This document shows positions 1 to 9,084 of a stretch of 64,000 nt of DNA, one piece after another. The notes beneath the pieces are model-generated. The model was not told the DNA's origin, did not search any database, and worked only from the letters and a program-made list of their open reading frames with translations. The stretch comes from Candidatus Cloacimonas acidaminovorans str. Evry. GTDB lineage: Bacteria > Cloacimonadota > Cloacimonadia > Cloacimonadales > Cloacimonadaceae. The DNA lies in NCBI RefSeq assembly GCF_000146065.2, contig NC_020449.1, positions 248,001 through 312,000 on the forward strand. The letters run 5' to 3'. The translations under genes and the position numbers were made by a program. Each line of letters begins with the position of its first letter. Position 1 is the first letter of the stretch.

Positions 1-1695
1 CGTCTGCAGGATGCCAACCTGCTTTATCTGGTGCTGCAGCGCTTTGTAACCGATGAGCTCGATCTCAGCCCCCAAGCAGTGGATAACATTCAGATGGGAC
101 TAGTCTTTGAGGAACTGATCCGTATTGGGGCAGAGCAATCCAACGAGGAAGCCGGAGAGCACTTTACGCCCCGTGAGGTGATCAAGCTGATGGTGAATCT
201 GCTGCTCAGTCCTGAAGCCGACCTTGCCAAAAGTCATGTCGTAAAAACTATCTTTGACCCAGCTTGCGGAACCGGAGGGATGCTAACAGCCGCCGAAACC
301 TATATCAAAGAACTGAACCGCGACGCAAAACCTCACCTATATGGTCAGGATTGGAATAAAGAATCTTATGCTGTATGTTGTTCGGACATGCTGATCAAAG
401 GTGAAGTTGCTAAAATACACTACGGCTGCTCCTTCGAGCAGGATGGCTTTTCCACAGACAAGTTTGATTATATGCTTGCCAATCCTCCTTTTGGTGTAGA
501 ATGGAAAAAGCAACAAAAGACCATTACCGATGAACATGAAAAGCTTGGCTACAATGGCCGCTTCGGAGCCGGACTGCCCCGCATTAACGATGGCTCCTTG
601 CTCTTTTTGCAGCATATGATCTCCAAAATGAGGTCAGTGGAGGAAGGCGGTAGCAGGATTGGCATTGTCTTCAATGGTTCGCCCCTCTTTACCGGAGATG
701 CAGGAAGCGGGGAATCCAATATCCGCAAATGGATCATCGAAAACGATTGGCTGGAAGCTATTATCGCCATGCCCGACCAACTCTTTTACAATACCGGCAT
801 CAGCACCTATATTTGGATCATCACCAATAAAAAAGAAGCACACCGCAAAGGCAAAATCCAGCTTATCGACGCTCGGCAATTTTACAACAAAATGCGCAAA
901 AGCCTGGGCAATAAACGCAACATCATCGGAGATGGAGAGGATAACCGTTTTGACCACATCAGCTTGATCACCCGGATTCACAGCGACTTCATCGACAATC
1001 AGGAATTGGAATTCACCTGTAATGGCACTACGAAAACAGCTATCGTCAGCAAGATCTTTGACAACAAGGACTTCGGCTACCAAAAGATAACCGTGGAGCG
1101 CCCCTTGCGCCTGAACTTCCAAGTTTCACAGGAACGCATTGCCCGGCTGGATAATAATACTACCTTTGCCAAGCTTGTCGAAAGCAAGAAGAAAGACCCC
1201 ATCGAAAAGCAGAGAGAGATGGATGCTGGCAAAGCTCTGCAAGACAGAATAAAAGCAGCTCTGAACAGTATGGATGGAAGCATTATATACATGAACCGGG
1301 AGCAATACCTCAAAGCACTCAGGCAGGCACTCTTACAGCATCATCTGTCATTGGGCAATCCGGAGCTCAAAGCAATCCTGGAAGCCCTCTCCGAGCGTGA
1401 TGAAACTGCCGATATCTGCAGAGATTCCAAAGGCATGCCGGAAGCTGATACCGAACTGCGGGATACAGAGAATGTACCTCTTAAGGAAGACATTGATACT
1501 TACTTCAAGAGAGAGGTGCTTCCCCATGTTCCCGACGCCTGGATTGACTACTCCAAGACTAAGATCGGCTATGAAATCCCGTTTAACCGCCATTTTTATG
1601 TGTATCAGCCGCCAAGGGGATTGGAAGTTATAGAAGCAGAACTTTTCAACATAGAGAAAGAGATTGAAGCTTTACTACTGGATTCAAATGTATGA
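1..1695 (+). CDS. hsdM: Type I restriction-modification DNA methyltransferase subunit (partial, 5' end outside window)
   Basis: N6-adenine methyltransferase subunit of a type I restriction-modification enzyme; it joins HsdS to modify host DNA and HsdS plus HsdR to cleave foreign DNA. The frame is open from base 1, so the N-terminal helical domain lies upstream. The SAM-binding motif I (FDPACGTGG) is encoded near 253-285 and the catalytic motif IV (NPPFG, adenine-type) at 481-495. The C-terminal part is charged and helical, as in HsdM proteins that contact HsdS. A GTG at 31 is only an internal candidate start and should not be taken as the true one. The stop overlaps the next ATG (ATGA), so the gene heads a tightly coupled operon. 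The base composition is clearly more GC-rich than the backbone to the right, which suggests horizontal acquisition. Function is certain at family level. Confidence 0.93.
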   Translation, partial: RLQDANLLYLVLQRFVTDELDLSPQAVDNIQMGLVFEELIRIGAEQSNEEAGEHFTPREVIKLMVNLLLSPEADLAKSHVVKTIFDPACGTGGMLTAAETYIKELNRDAKPHLYGQDWNKESYAVCCSDMLIKGEVAKIHYGCSFEQDGFSTDKFDYMLANPPFGVEWKKQQKTITDEHEKLGYNGRFGAGLPRINDGSLLFLQHMISKMRSVEEGGSRIGIVFNGSPLFTGDAGSGESNIRKWIIENDWLEAIIAMPDQLFYNTGISTYIWIITNKKEAHRKGKIQLIDARQFYNKMRKSLGNKRNIIGDGEDNRFDHISLITRIHSDFIDNQELEFTCNGTTKTAIVSKIFDNKDFGYQKITVERPLRLNFQVSQERIARLDNNTTFAKLVESKKKDPIEKQREMDAGKALQDRIKAALNSMDGSIIYMNREQYLKALRQALLQHHLSLGNPELKAILEALSERDETADICRDSKGMPEADTELRDTENVPLKEDIDTYFKREVLPHVPDAWIDYSKTKIGYEIPFNRHFYVYQPPRGLEVIEAELFNIEKEIEALLLDSNV

Positions 1696-2039
1696 TTGAG
1701 CATAGTTCAATTAAGCTATCCAAGGAGATAATAGCCTTAAGCAATTCAACTACTTGGGAATCAGCTATGAAAGAATGGGTGTTGAGTGAAGTATATTCAG
1801 ATAGGATATTTGCAGCAATTAAACGAATATCAAAAGATAATGCCAAATCCTGGAATATAGAAGCTATAGAATATATGAATGAACGTGGATGGCTTACGGA
1901 ATGGGAGTATGGGTTTTGCATAAACACAATGAAGAAAAGAGTGCTATCAGAAAGACAGTTGAAATCCAGGGTAGATATAAATCAAAAACTTCTAAGGAAA
2001 CCGAAAAATCAATTATCTCATAGAGGCACTAGTGATTAA
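1692..2039 (+). CDS. Small unknown protein encoded between hsdM and hsdS
   Basis: A 115-residue ORF whose ATG overlaps the hsdM stop (ATGA) and whose end overlaps the hsdS GTG start by 8 bases, so it sits inside the operon as if co-translated. I do not recognise a domain with confidence. The C-terminal half has a Trp-Leu-Thr-Glu-Trp-Glu stretch followed by an LSERQL segment and a basic tail. This resembles a short helical 'LS-x-K/R-Q' motif found in many small uncharacterised bacterial proteins, but that likeness is only an impression. No signal peptide or membrane segment is seen. The gene is visibly more AT-rich than hsdM, like the first target-recognition domain of hsdS that follows. An accessory or regulatory role in the restriction system is a guess from position only. 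Confidence 0.6.
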   Translation: MIEHSSIKLSKEIIALSNSTTWESAMKEWVLSEVYSDRIFAAIKRISKDNAKSWNIEAIEYMNERGWLTEWEYGFCINTMKKRVLSERQLKSRVDINQKLLRKPKNQLSHRGTSD

Positions 2040-3354
2040 ATATAAGAGCTACGAAGATTATAAGGAAACTGGAATCACTTGGTTGACAATGGTGCCAAAA
2101 CATTGGGAGATTTTAAGAACAGATTCTGTGACAGTCTATATCAGAAACCAGATAAATCCTGATGAAATCAAATCAGAGTTTGTTTTTCATTATTCTATCC
2201 CCGCTGTTCAAGAAACTGGAACTGGACAATATGATCTTACTGAAGAGGTCGGAAGTGCAAAGCAGCTTATCACTAAAAAGTCAGTACTAATCTCAAAACT
2301 GAACCCTCGTAAGGCTACAATCTGTATTGCAGAGCCGAAGGATGAGATCACCATCTGTTCATCCGAATTCATTGCAATGGAAGCAAAAAAATGTGATCTT
2401 AAATATCTGTTTTATCTCATGAACAGCGAGATGAACAGACAACGGCTTGATGCCAAGGTGCAGTCAGTTACACGAAGCCATCAGAGAGTTTATCCATCAG
2501 ATATCTACAGATTCTGGACAGCTCTTCCATCGACCACGGAACAACAAGCAATCGCTTCCTTTCTCGACAGGGAGACGGCTCGGATAGATGCTTTGATCCA
2601 GAAGAAAGAGCGGATGATAGAACTGCTGAAAGAAAAACGCATCGCCCTCATCACCCAAGCCGTAACCAAAGGACTTGACCCTAATGTACCCATGAAGGAC
2701 TCCGGGATAGAGTGGTTAGGTGAAGTGCCGGAACATTGGACTGTGTTAAAGTTCAAAAATATCGGTAGTTTTCAGGGTGGTGCAGGCTTCCCTGATGATG
2801 AGCAGGGTTTAGAGGATGAAGAAATTCCATTTTATAAAGTATCTGACATGAACCTGCCAGGTAACGAAACCTATATGTGCCAACATAACAACTCAGTTAG
2901 CAGAGAAACAGCGCTGAAGCTGAGGGCTTCTATACTTAGAAAGAATACTATTGTGTTTGCAAAAGTTGGAGCTGCATTATTATTAAACAGACGAAGAATT
3001 ATAACTAAAGACTCTTGTATTGATAACAACATGATGGGCTTCTCCACAACTCATTGCGATGTAATGTGGTGCTATTTCTTTCTTTTCCAACTAGATCTTG
3101 GTAAATTGGTAAATCCTGGAGCTGTTCCATCTGTCAACGAATCGCAAATGAGTAACATCCCCGTTTGTGTTCCACCGACTCAAGAGCAGAAGCAGATAGG
3201 AGATTATCTGGTTACTGAAACTACAAAGATAAATAAGATGATAGACAAGGTAAACGCATCAATAATCCAATTGTCAGAATACCGCGCATCCCTCATCCAC
3301 CACGCTGTCACCGGTAAAATAGATTTGCGAGGACATGATGCACACGCACAATGA
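2032..3354 (+). CDS. hsdS: Type I restriction-modification specificity subunit
   Basis: DNA-sequence-recognition subunit that directs both methylation and cleavage. The 440-residue protein has the usual two-fold layout. A first target-recognition domain starts after the entry motif near residues 15-27 (GITWLTMVPKHW) and runs to about 165. A central conserved helical spacer follows at about 165-215 (rich in EQQAIASFLD-type and RIDALIQKK-type sequence). A second entry motif (GIEWLGEVPEHW) is near 225-236, then a second recognition domain, then a distal coiled-coil helix at about 385-435. Translation starts at a GTG that overlaps the end of the preceding small gene. The recognition domains are AT-rich and the spacer is more GC-rich, as expected when recognition domains are exchanged by recombination. 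The 3' end overlaps hsdR. The target sequence cannot be read from the protein. Confidence 0.93.
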   Translation: MIKYKSYEDYKETGITWLTMVPKHWEILRTDSVTVYIRNQINPDEIKSEFVFHYSIPAVQETGTGQYDLTEEVGSAKQLITKKSVLISKLNPRKATICIAEPKDEITICSSEFIAMEAKKCDLKYLFYLMNSEMNRQRLDAKVQSVTRSHQRVYPSDIYRFWTALPSTTEQQAIASFLDRETARIDALIQKKERMIELLKEKRIALITQAVTKGLDPNVPMKDSGIEWLGEVPEHWTVLKFKNIGSFQGGAGFPDDEQGLEDEEIPFYKVSDMNLPGNETYMCQHNNSVSRETALKLRASILRKNTIVFAKVGAALLLNRRRIITKDSCIDNNMMGFSTTHCDVMWCYFFLFQLDLGKLVNPGAVPSVNESQMSNIPVCVPPTQEQKQIGDYLVTETTKINKMIDKVNASIIQLSEYRASLIHHAVTGKIDLRGHDAHAQ

Positions 3355-6300
3355 ACAATCCTTCGAATCCTATATTGAGTCCGTCATGCAAGATGGATGG
3401 ACAAGCGTAGCCAATACAGCCTTTGACGTAGGCAATGCCCTCTTTGCGGAGCAAACTATAGACTTTATTAAGCAGAGTCAGCCCACCCTCTGGGCAGAAC
3501 TGGCCAAGCTGAACGGCGATCTCTTGCCCGGGCAGATTATTAAAGCTCTGGTCAAAGAGCGTAATCTCAAGGGCACCCTGCACATCCTGCGGCACGGCTT
3601 CAAGTTTCAGGGTAATACTCTCAAGCTGGCTTACTACCGTCCGGCGCACAGCCTCAGCAAGGAAGCCGAAGCTCTTTACCAATGCAACACTTTTCAAGTA
3701 TGCCGTCAGGTCTTTTACCATCCCGACAAGCAGCAGTCCATCGATATGGTGCTAGCAATCAATGGCATCCCGGTTGCTACCCTCGAGCTCAAAAATCCCG
3801 GCACCGGGCAGAATGTAAAGCATGCCATAAAGCAATACCAGAATGACAGAGACCCTTCTGCACCCCTTTTGAGCTTCAAAACGGGGGCACTGGTACACTT
3901 TGCTGTGGATACCGATGAAGTATATATGACTACTCACTTGATGAAGCAGAAGACATCCTTTTTGCCCTTCAACCGGGGCAGTAACCCTCAAAGTGTGGAT
4001 TGCGGTAAAGGGAATCCAATCCATCCTTCTGGGCACAGAACCGCTTATCTCTGGGAAGATGTGCTTCAGCCGGACAGCTTGCTGGAGATTGTGGGCAGCT
4101 TTATCTTTATCGAGAATGCGGGCAAGAAGGACGAACATATCATCTTTCCTCGCTACCATCAGTTAGACTCCGTACGCCGGCTCTTGGCGCAGGTTAAAAG
4201 CGATCAGACGGGCAAGAACTACCTGATCCAGCACAGCGCTGGAAGTGGTAAGACCAATAGCATATCTTGGCTGGCGCACCGCCTAGCAAACCTGCACACT
4301 GATCAAGACAAATTGATTTTTGACTGTGTGATCGTGATCACGGATAGGGTAGTGCTGGATAGGCAATTACAGGATGCCATTTACCAGATAGAGCATGCCA
4401 TGGGCGTGGTTGCCCCCATTAAAGAAGGTAGCCAACAGCTTGCCAATGCCTTGGTGGACGGTACCAAGATCGTGATCACTACCCTGCAAAAGTTTCCCTT
4501 TATCTTGAGAGGACTTTTGCGGATAGCTGGAGCCAAGGACACTGACATGCCGGATGAAGCGGCTCTACTTAAATCCAAAGCATGGCAAAAGAAGATAGCG
4601 GGCAGGAAGTATGCCATCATAGTGGATGAGGCGCACAGCAGCCAAACCGGGGAGGCAGCACGGGACATGAAACAGATATTAGGTGATAAAGCAGTAAGAA
4701 CTGAAGATGTTGAGGATTGGCAGGATGAACTGAACCTGGTGATGGAGTCCAGAGGACAACAACCCAATCTCAGCTTCTTTGCCTTCACAGCCACGCCCAA
4801 GGGCAAGACACTGGAACTCTTTGGCACCCACGGCAAGGCCTTCCACAATTACAGCATGCGCCAAGCTATTGAAGAGGGATTTATTCTTGACGTGCTGCAG
4901 CGTTACACCACCTACAGCACCTATTTCAAAATGATCAAAAAGACTGCGGATGATCCCAGTATGCCGGCCAAAAAGGCAGCCAAAAAACTATGCAAGTTCA
5001 TGCGCTTGCATCCCCGCAATGTGAGCCAGAAGACAGAGATCATCATTGAGCATTTCCGCAGTTGTATAATGCCCCTGATCGGAAGAAAAGCCAAGGCAAT
5101 GGTTGTTACGGACAGCCGTTTACAAGCCGTGCGTTATATGCTGGCTTTTCAGAAATACATAGGGGAAAATCATTATACCGATGTGCATCCTTTGGTGGCA
5201 TTTAGCGGAACTGTGATCGATCCTGAAACTGAGTTGGAATACACTGAGCCAGGGATGAATATCGACTATAAGAATGGCAGACATATTTCTGAAACGCAGC
5301 TAAAAGACCGCTTTGGCAGTGAGGACTATCAGATCCTATTGGTGGCGAATAAATACCAGACTGGGTACGATCAACCCCAACTCTGTGCCATGTATGTGGA
5401 TAAGCGTTTGGATGGAGTGCAGGCAGTGCAGACCTTATCACGTTTAAACAGGATCTATCCTGGCAAAGAAGCACCCTTTGTGCTGGATTTTGTAAATAAA
5501 GCTGAGGATATCCTGGCAGCCTTTAAGCCCTATTATACGGTGACAGAACTGGAATCAGAATCCGATCCTACGCATCTAGAAGAGATTAAGCACGAGCTGA
5601 ACCAGATGCAGATTTACGATTGGAAGGAAGTGGAGGACTTTGCAAAGATATTCTACAAACCTTTGGGCGAACAAAAACGAGGAGATCACGCTGCTCTTCA
5701 GAAGCATCTCCAGAGTGCCGTGGAGCGCTACAAACAGCTTGAGAGTGATGAGGACAGGGATAAGTTCCATGACAAGCTTAAGGCTTATGTGCGGCTTTAT
5801 GCCTTTGTTACTCAACTAATCAATTACACTGATCAAGAGCAGGAAATGCTCTATAGCTTTGGCAGGTTTCTGTTGCCGCACATCCACCCCAGTGACAGCC
5901 GGGATGCTTATCCGGAAAAAGATGTGGAACTACAGTATTATCGCTTGCAGAAGGTGATGGAAGGCTCTATCGACCTTTCCGAGGGCGAGGAAGTCAAGGT
6001 CAAATCCCCCACTGATACAGGCACTCGTAAAGCTAAGGAAGAGGATAAACCCTTATCCGAGATAATCGAAACCTTGAACGAACGCTTTGGCACGGATTTT
6101 AGCGAAGCAGACCGGCTTTTCTTTGAACAAATCAAAGAGACAGCCTTGCAGGATGAAAGCGTGCTCAAGACCGCAGCAGCCAATCCTCTGGATAAGTTTG
6201 AACTGGGTATTGAGCAGATCATCAAAGACCTGATGATGAACCGGCTGAAGGAGAACGATAAAATCGTAAGCCGGTATATGGATGATGAGAAGTTTCAGAA

Positions 6301-6370
6301 GGTGATTTTTAATCTGTTATCAAAAGAACTTTTTAATGATATTAACGGGGATTATAATGCTAAAAGATAA
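3335..6370 (+). CDS. hsdR: Type I restriction endonuclease motor/nuclease subunit
   Basis: ATP-dependent translocase and nuclease of the type I complex. The 1011-residue length is normal for the family. The N-terminal nuclease domain shows the PD-(D/E)xK signature as D137 followed by E151-x-K153. The SF2 helicase motor follows: Walker A (GSGKT) near residue 302, the DEAH-type Walker B (VDEAH) near 430, and motif III (FTATP) further on. The motif VI region (QTLSRLNR) lies near 710. A helical C-terminal domain for complex assembly completes the protein. The start lies inside the 3' end of hsdS with a GAGG ribosome site just upstream; a second ATG follows directly. All key residues are present, so the restriction system appears intact apart from the unseen 5' end of hsdM. 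Confidence 0.95.
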   Translation: MMHTHNEQSFESYIESVMQDGWTSVANTAFDVGNALFAEQTIDFIKQSQPTLWAELAKLNGDLLPGQIIKALVKERNLKGTLHILRHGFKFQGNTLKLAYYRPAHSLSKEAEALYQCNTFQVCRQVFYHPDKQQSIDMVLAINGIPVATLELKNPGTGQNVKHAIKQYQNDRDPSAPLLSFKTGALVHFAVDTDEVYMTTHLMKQKTSFLPFNRGSNPQSVDCGKGNPIHPSGHRTAYLWEDVLQPDSLLEIVGSFIFIENAGKKDEHIIFPRYHQLDSVRRLLAQVKSDQTGKNYLIQHSAGSGKTNSISWLAHRLANLHTDQDKLIFDCVIVITDRVVLDRQLQDAIYQIEHAMGVVAPIKEGSQQLANALVDGTKIVITTLQKFPFILRGLLRIAGAKDTDMPDEAALLKSKAWQKKIAGRKYAIIVDEAHSSQTGEAARDMKQILGDKAVRTEDVEDWQDELNLVMESRGQQPNLSFFAFTATPKGKTLELFGTHGKAFHNYSMRQAIEEGFILDVLQRYTTYSTYFKMIKKTADDPSMPAKKAAKKLCKFMRLHPRNVSQKTEIIIEHFRSCIMPLIGRKAKAMVVTDSRLQAVRYMLAFQKYIGENHYTDVHPLVAFSGTVIDPETELEYTEPGMNIDYKNGRHISETQLKDRFGSEDYQILLVANKYQTGYDQPQLCAMYVDKRLDGVQAVQTLSRLNRIYPGKEAPFVLDFVNKAEDILAAFKPYYTVTELESESDPTHLEEIKHELNQMQIYDWKEVEDFAKIFYKPLGEQKRGDHAALQKHLQSAVERYKQLESDEDRDKFHDKLKAYVRLYAFVTQLINYTDQEQEMLYSFGRFLLPHIHPSDSRDAYPEKDVELQYYRLQKVMEGSIDLSEGEEVKVKSPTDTGTRKAKEEDKPLSEIIETLNERFGTDFSEADRLFFEQIKETALQDESVLKTAAANPLDKFELGIEQIIKDLMMNRLKENDKIVSRYMDDEKFQKVIFNLLSKELFNDINGDYNAKR

Positions 6371-6386
6371 CAAGCATATAATCTTA

Positions 6387-6415
6387 TTGACATTTTACTT
6401 GTTTAGAAAGATTAA
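6387..6415 (+). promoter_or_regulatory. Candidate promoter for the HTH-protease / PIN-like gene pair
   Basis: A perfect -35 TTGACA (6387-6392) is followed after 17 bases by a -10-like GATTAA (6410-6415). This would leave a leader of roughly 120 bases before the gene at 6545. The spacing is ideal; the -10 is only moderate. Confidence 0.5.
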
Positions 6416-6544
6416 GTTCTGATGCATAGAATTGTTGTTATTGGTTTCTACAAAGTTGACCTCATGCATGAGATATCTAGGCATATTTTGTTATATGAGA
6501 TAGTAAAAAATAAGTAGTTTAGTTAGTTAATAGTAGGAAATGAA

Positions 6545-7717
6545 ATGCCACGAGAGTACGCTCAGATTACTCCATCCGTTATTAGATGGGCGCGTGAGAA
6601 AGCAAAGTTAACCATCGATCAGGCTGCCGAAAAACTAGGTAGAACTCCAACTGATATTCAAAAATGGGAGAACGGAGAAGCTCTACCCACATTAGCGCAA
6701 GCTAGGTCAGCAGCGAAACTCTACGGTCGGGCTTTTGCTGTTTTTTATCTTCCCTCTCCACCAGATGATTTTGAACCCCTCAGGGACTTCCGTATGAACC
6801 AAGACAGTATTATATCGTCAAAAAGCTTATTGTTCATACGTCAAATCCAATGGAAGGCAGAATGGTTAGCTGAATTTTTAGTATCAGAGGGATCACAAAA
6901 ATTAGATTTTGTTGGTAGATACGATATAAACTCACCTATTGAAGACGTGGCATCCAATATCATTGAAACATTAGATATCTCATTATCAGACCATAGAGCC
7001 ACCAGAAGTCCTTCGAAAGCACTTTCTTTATGGATTAATAAATCTGAAAACTGCGGTATTAACATTGTTAGAGATAGCTCCATTAATAGTGATGAATTTA
7101 GAGGGTTTGTTATTATCAATGATTATGCACCGTTCATTTTTCTCAATTCAAATGACAGCTATTCAAGTAGAGTATTTACTCTTGTTCATGAACTTGTTCA
7201 TGTATGGATCAACCAACAAGGAATAATAGATCCAATTGTTTGGAATGGAACCTCTGCTGCAAATGCAATAGAAACATTCTGTAATCGTATTGCGCAATCA
7301 ATACTTATAAAAGAAACCGAGTTGATTGAGCTGTGGGATTCGGAAAACGATACCGCATCAATTATTAAAATATGCCAAGATATATCTTCCTCAATGGTGA
7401 TAAGCCCTGAGATGGTTGCCAGATGCTTATTAGATAATAAAAGAATATCCCATAATGATTATCAATTAGTCAGAGAAGCCGGTATTGATTTATGGAAAAA
7501 GCATAAGGAGAAACAAAGAGAAAGTGATGGAATGGTAAGCCCATCCTTAATGGCAGTATTAAAGAATGGCTATTTGTTCTCCCAGATTGTCTTGAATGCC
7601 TACCAAACTGGATTGATATCTGGAAGAGATGCTTCCTCGTTATTAAATTTCAAAGTCAATAATTTCGGTAAGCTGTCGGATAACATCCCCTTAAGGAGTC
7701 ATTATGCACGGCAATAA
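6545..7717 (+). CDS. XRE-type HTH plus ImmA/IrrE zinc-metallopeptidase (antitoxin/regulator-like)
   Basis: A 390-residue fusion of an N-terminal Cro/CI-type helix-turn-helix (about residues 5-65) and an ImmA/IrrE-type (COG2856) metallopeptidase domain with its HExxH zinc motif (VHELVHVW) near residue 215. ImmA in Bacillus cleaves the ImmR repressor, and IrrE in Deinococcus cleaves DdrO; in both cases proteolysis relieves repression. Fusions with an HTH are common beside PIN-like toxins, where they act as the regulatory partner. The ATG at 6545 follows an AGGAA ribosome site. The next gene starts inside its 3' end, so the two are co-translated. AT content is higher than in the restriction genes on its left and the phage genes on its right, suggesting a separate origin. 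A toxin-antitoxin role is inference from pairing. Confidence 0.85.
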   Translation: MPREYAQITPSVIRWAREKAKLTIDQAAEKLGRTPTDIQKWENGEALPTLAQARSAAKLYGRAFAVFYLPSPPDDFEPLRDFRMNQDSIISSKSLLFIRQIQWKAEWLAEFLVSEGSQKLDFVGRYDINSPIEDVASNIIETLDISLSDHRATRSPSKALSLWINKSENCGINIVRDSSINSDEFRGFVIINDYAPFIFLNSNDSYSSRVFTLVHELVHVWINQQGIIDPIVWNGTSAANAIETFCNRIAQSILIKETELIELWDSENDTASIIKICQDISSSMVISPEMVARCLLDNKRISHNDYQLVREAGIDLWKKHKEKQRESDGMVSPSLMAVLKNGYLFSQIVLNAYQTGLISGRDASSLLNFKVNNFGKLSDNIPLRSHYARQ

Positions 7718-8198
7718 ACCGAAAGTATATTGCTTGGATTCGAACGCATTAATCGAACCTTGGAACAAGTATTACTCACCAAAAATTTCCAATTATTTCG
7801 ATATTCTCGAAAGACTCATTATAGAAAACCGAATATTCTGCACTGAAGAGGTAGCACTGGAAATAAAGAAAGGCGATGATCTTTTATACAAGTGGTTGAA
7901 AAAGAATGAATCTAATTTCGTCAAAACCATCGATTCTGATGTACAGAAAAAGGTAAGAATAATCCTTTCACAGTTTCCTAATCTAATTGATAGCAAGAAA
8001 CAAAGATCAATGGCAGACCCTTGGGTAATTGCTCATGCTTGGTCACTTAATGCTGTTGTAGTTACAAAAGAGTACCCAATCGATAATGTGAAAAAACACT
8101 GTAAAATACCAGATGTGTGTAAGTTCTATAACATCTGTTGCATGGACGATTGGCAGTTTATAGCTGAGCTTGGAATTACTTTCGTAGCTTCACTATAA
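7704..8198 (+). CDS. PIN-like DUF4411-type protein, putative toxin nuclease
   Basis: A 164-residue protein with the look of the DUF4411 branch of PIN-like nucleases. An early YCLDSNALIEPW segment carries the first acidic residue (D12). A conserved acidic pair lies in the first half (near EEVALEIKKGDD), and an MADPWVIAHAW segment supplies a later catalytic-type Asp. PIN enzymes cleave RNA in a metal-dependent way, typically as toxins. The start lies 14 bases inside the 3' end of the HTH-peptidase gene with an AAGGAG site at good spacing, so the pair forms one coupled operon. The gene ends 10 bases before the prophage remnant begins. The family call rests on motif likeness; the toxin role is inferred from the pairing. 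Confidence 0.75.
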   Translation: MHGNKPKVYCLDSNALIEPWNKYYSPKISNYFDILERLIIENRIFCTEEVALEIKKGDDLLYKWLKKNESNFVKTIDSDVQKKVRIILSQFPNLIDSKKQRSMADPWVIAHAWSLNAVVVTKEYPIDNVKKHCKIPDVCKFYNICCMDDWQFIAELGITFVASL

Positions 8199-8208
8199 TC
8201 AGTTAATT

Positions 8209-9084
8209 TTATATTAGACTAGTACTTGTCCTGCACTTCCAATGAAAAGGCGGAAATGGCGTATGTGCACCGGAGACACCAACTGGGTTCATATCTGAGT
8301 CGTATTCGATCTGATCGTCCTTAATCCAAGGCGCGAGGGCTTTGATGTATTCCCGGGCATCATCCAGGCTGTTGGACTTGGTATCCAGAGCCATTAGGTT
8401 ATCCATCACTTCCAGAGCATCGTTTAAGGGATAGACCTTATCTTGGGTAGCCAGAGCCCGGCAGATGTCACTGGTACGATCATCCAGGACCACCACGAGC
8501 TTGTAGTATCGGGCTTTGGCTTTCTTGTAGCCCTGCAACCTTCCAAACTCTCTGATTCTGAGAGCGGTATGTTCGGCCAGTCCCTGCCAGTAGTGGGATG
8601 AGCGGTTGGCGAGGTCATTGAACTGGTCTTTGAGGGTATCTGCAAGCATCTCTTTGGTGTATCCCTGTTCAATGGCTTTAGAGAGAGTGTCTGCAAAGTT
8701 CTGCCGGACATCAGCTTCAAAGTGATTCCCGATCCAGAACATCTGCTGCTTTTGGATAGTAGAGGAGAGATGCTGATCTTCGATACCCCAGAGCCCGATA
8801 CTGGTCTTGGTAGGGGCTTGCACTTGGGTGTCTCTCAGTCCGAGCCGCACACAGCGGTCTATAATCGCTTTGGTAGGTTCATTGACCAGGGCTGCGAAGT
8901 CATCTCCCAACTGGGTATTGATGATGCCCATAAGCTTATCTATTGAGCTCTGGTTGAGTTTCTCAGCTCGGGGCATGTCACTCAGCATTTGAATGGCGAG
9001 TCTGGCTGCATCCTTGATCTCGGTCTTCCAGGCATTATTGAGGACCCGGTAGTACTCAAGCATGAGCTTATCATAGTAATTCAT
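8209..9084 (-). CDS. Phage head morphogenesis protein, SPP1 gp7 / Mu F-like
   Basis: A 291-residue minor capsid protein of the SPP1 gp7 / Mu gp30 (F) class, which helps assemble the prohead around the portal. The recognisable part is C-terminal: a LDDRTSDICR segment near residue 205 and a closing PPFHWKCRTS segment at the very end, which is the family's terminal Cys-Arg motif. The start overlaps the large terminase stop by one base (TGATG). In Mu-like phages a portal gene normally separates the large terminase from this gene; here there is none. The protein ends only a few residues after the family motif, and AT-rich non-phage sequence follows at once, so its natural C-terminus may be cut at the deletion junction. 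Confidence 0.8.
   Translation of the reverse strand: MNYYDKLMLEYYRVLNNAWKTEIKDAARLAIQMLSDMPRAEKLNQSSIDKLMGIINTQLGDDFAALVNEPTKAIIDRCVRLGLRDTQVQAPTKTSIGLWGIEDQHLSSTIQKQQMFWIGNHFEADVRQNFADTLSKAIEQGYTKEMLADTLKDQFNDLANRSSHYWQGLAEHTALRIREFGRLQGYKKAKARYYKLVVVLDDRTSDICRALATQDKVYPLNDALEVMDNLMALDTKSNSLDDAREYIKALAPWIKDDQIEYDSDMNPVGVSGAHTPFPPFHWKCRTSTSLI

Noticed and set aside
8205-8225. TGTCCTGCAC at the prophage right boundary as a possible right terminus
   Set aside because: It only shares TGTC with the left terminus and lacks repeated sites, so it cannot be called an end.
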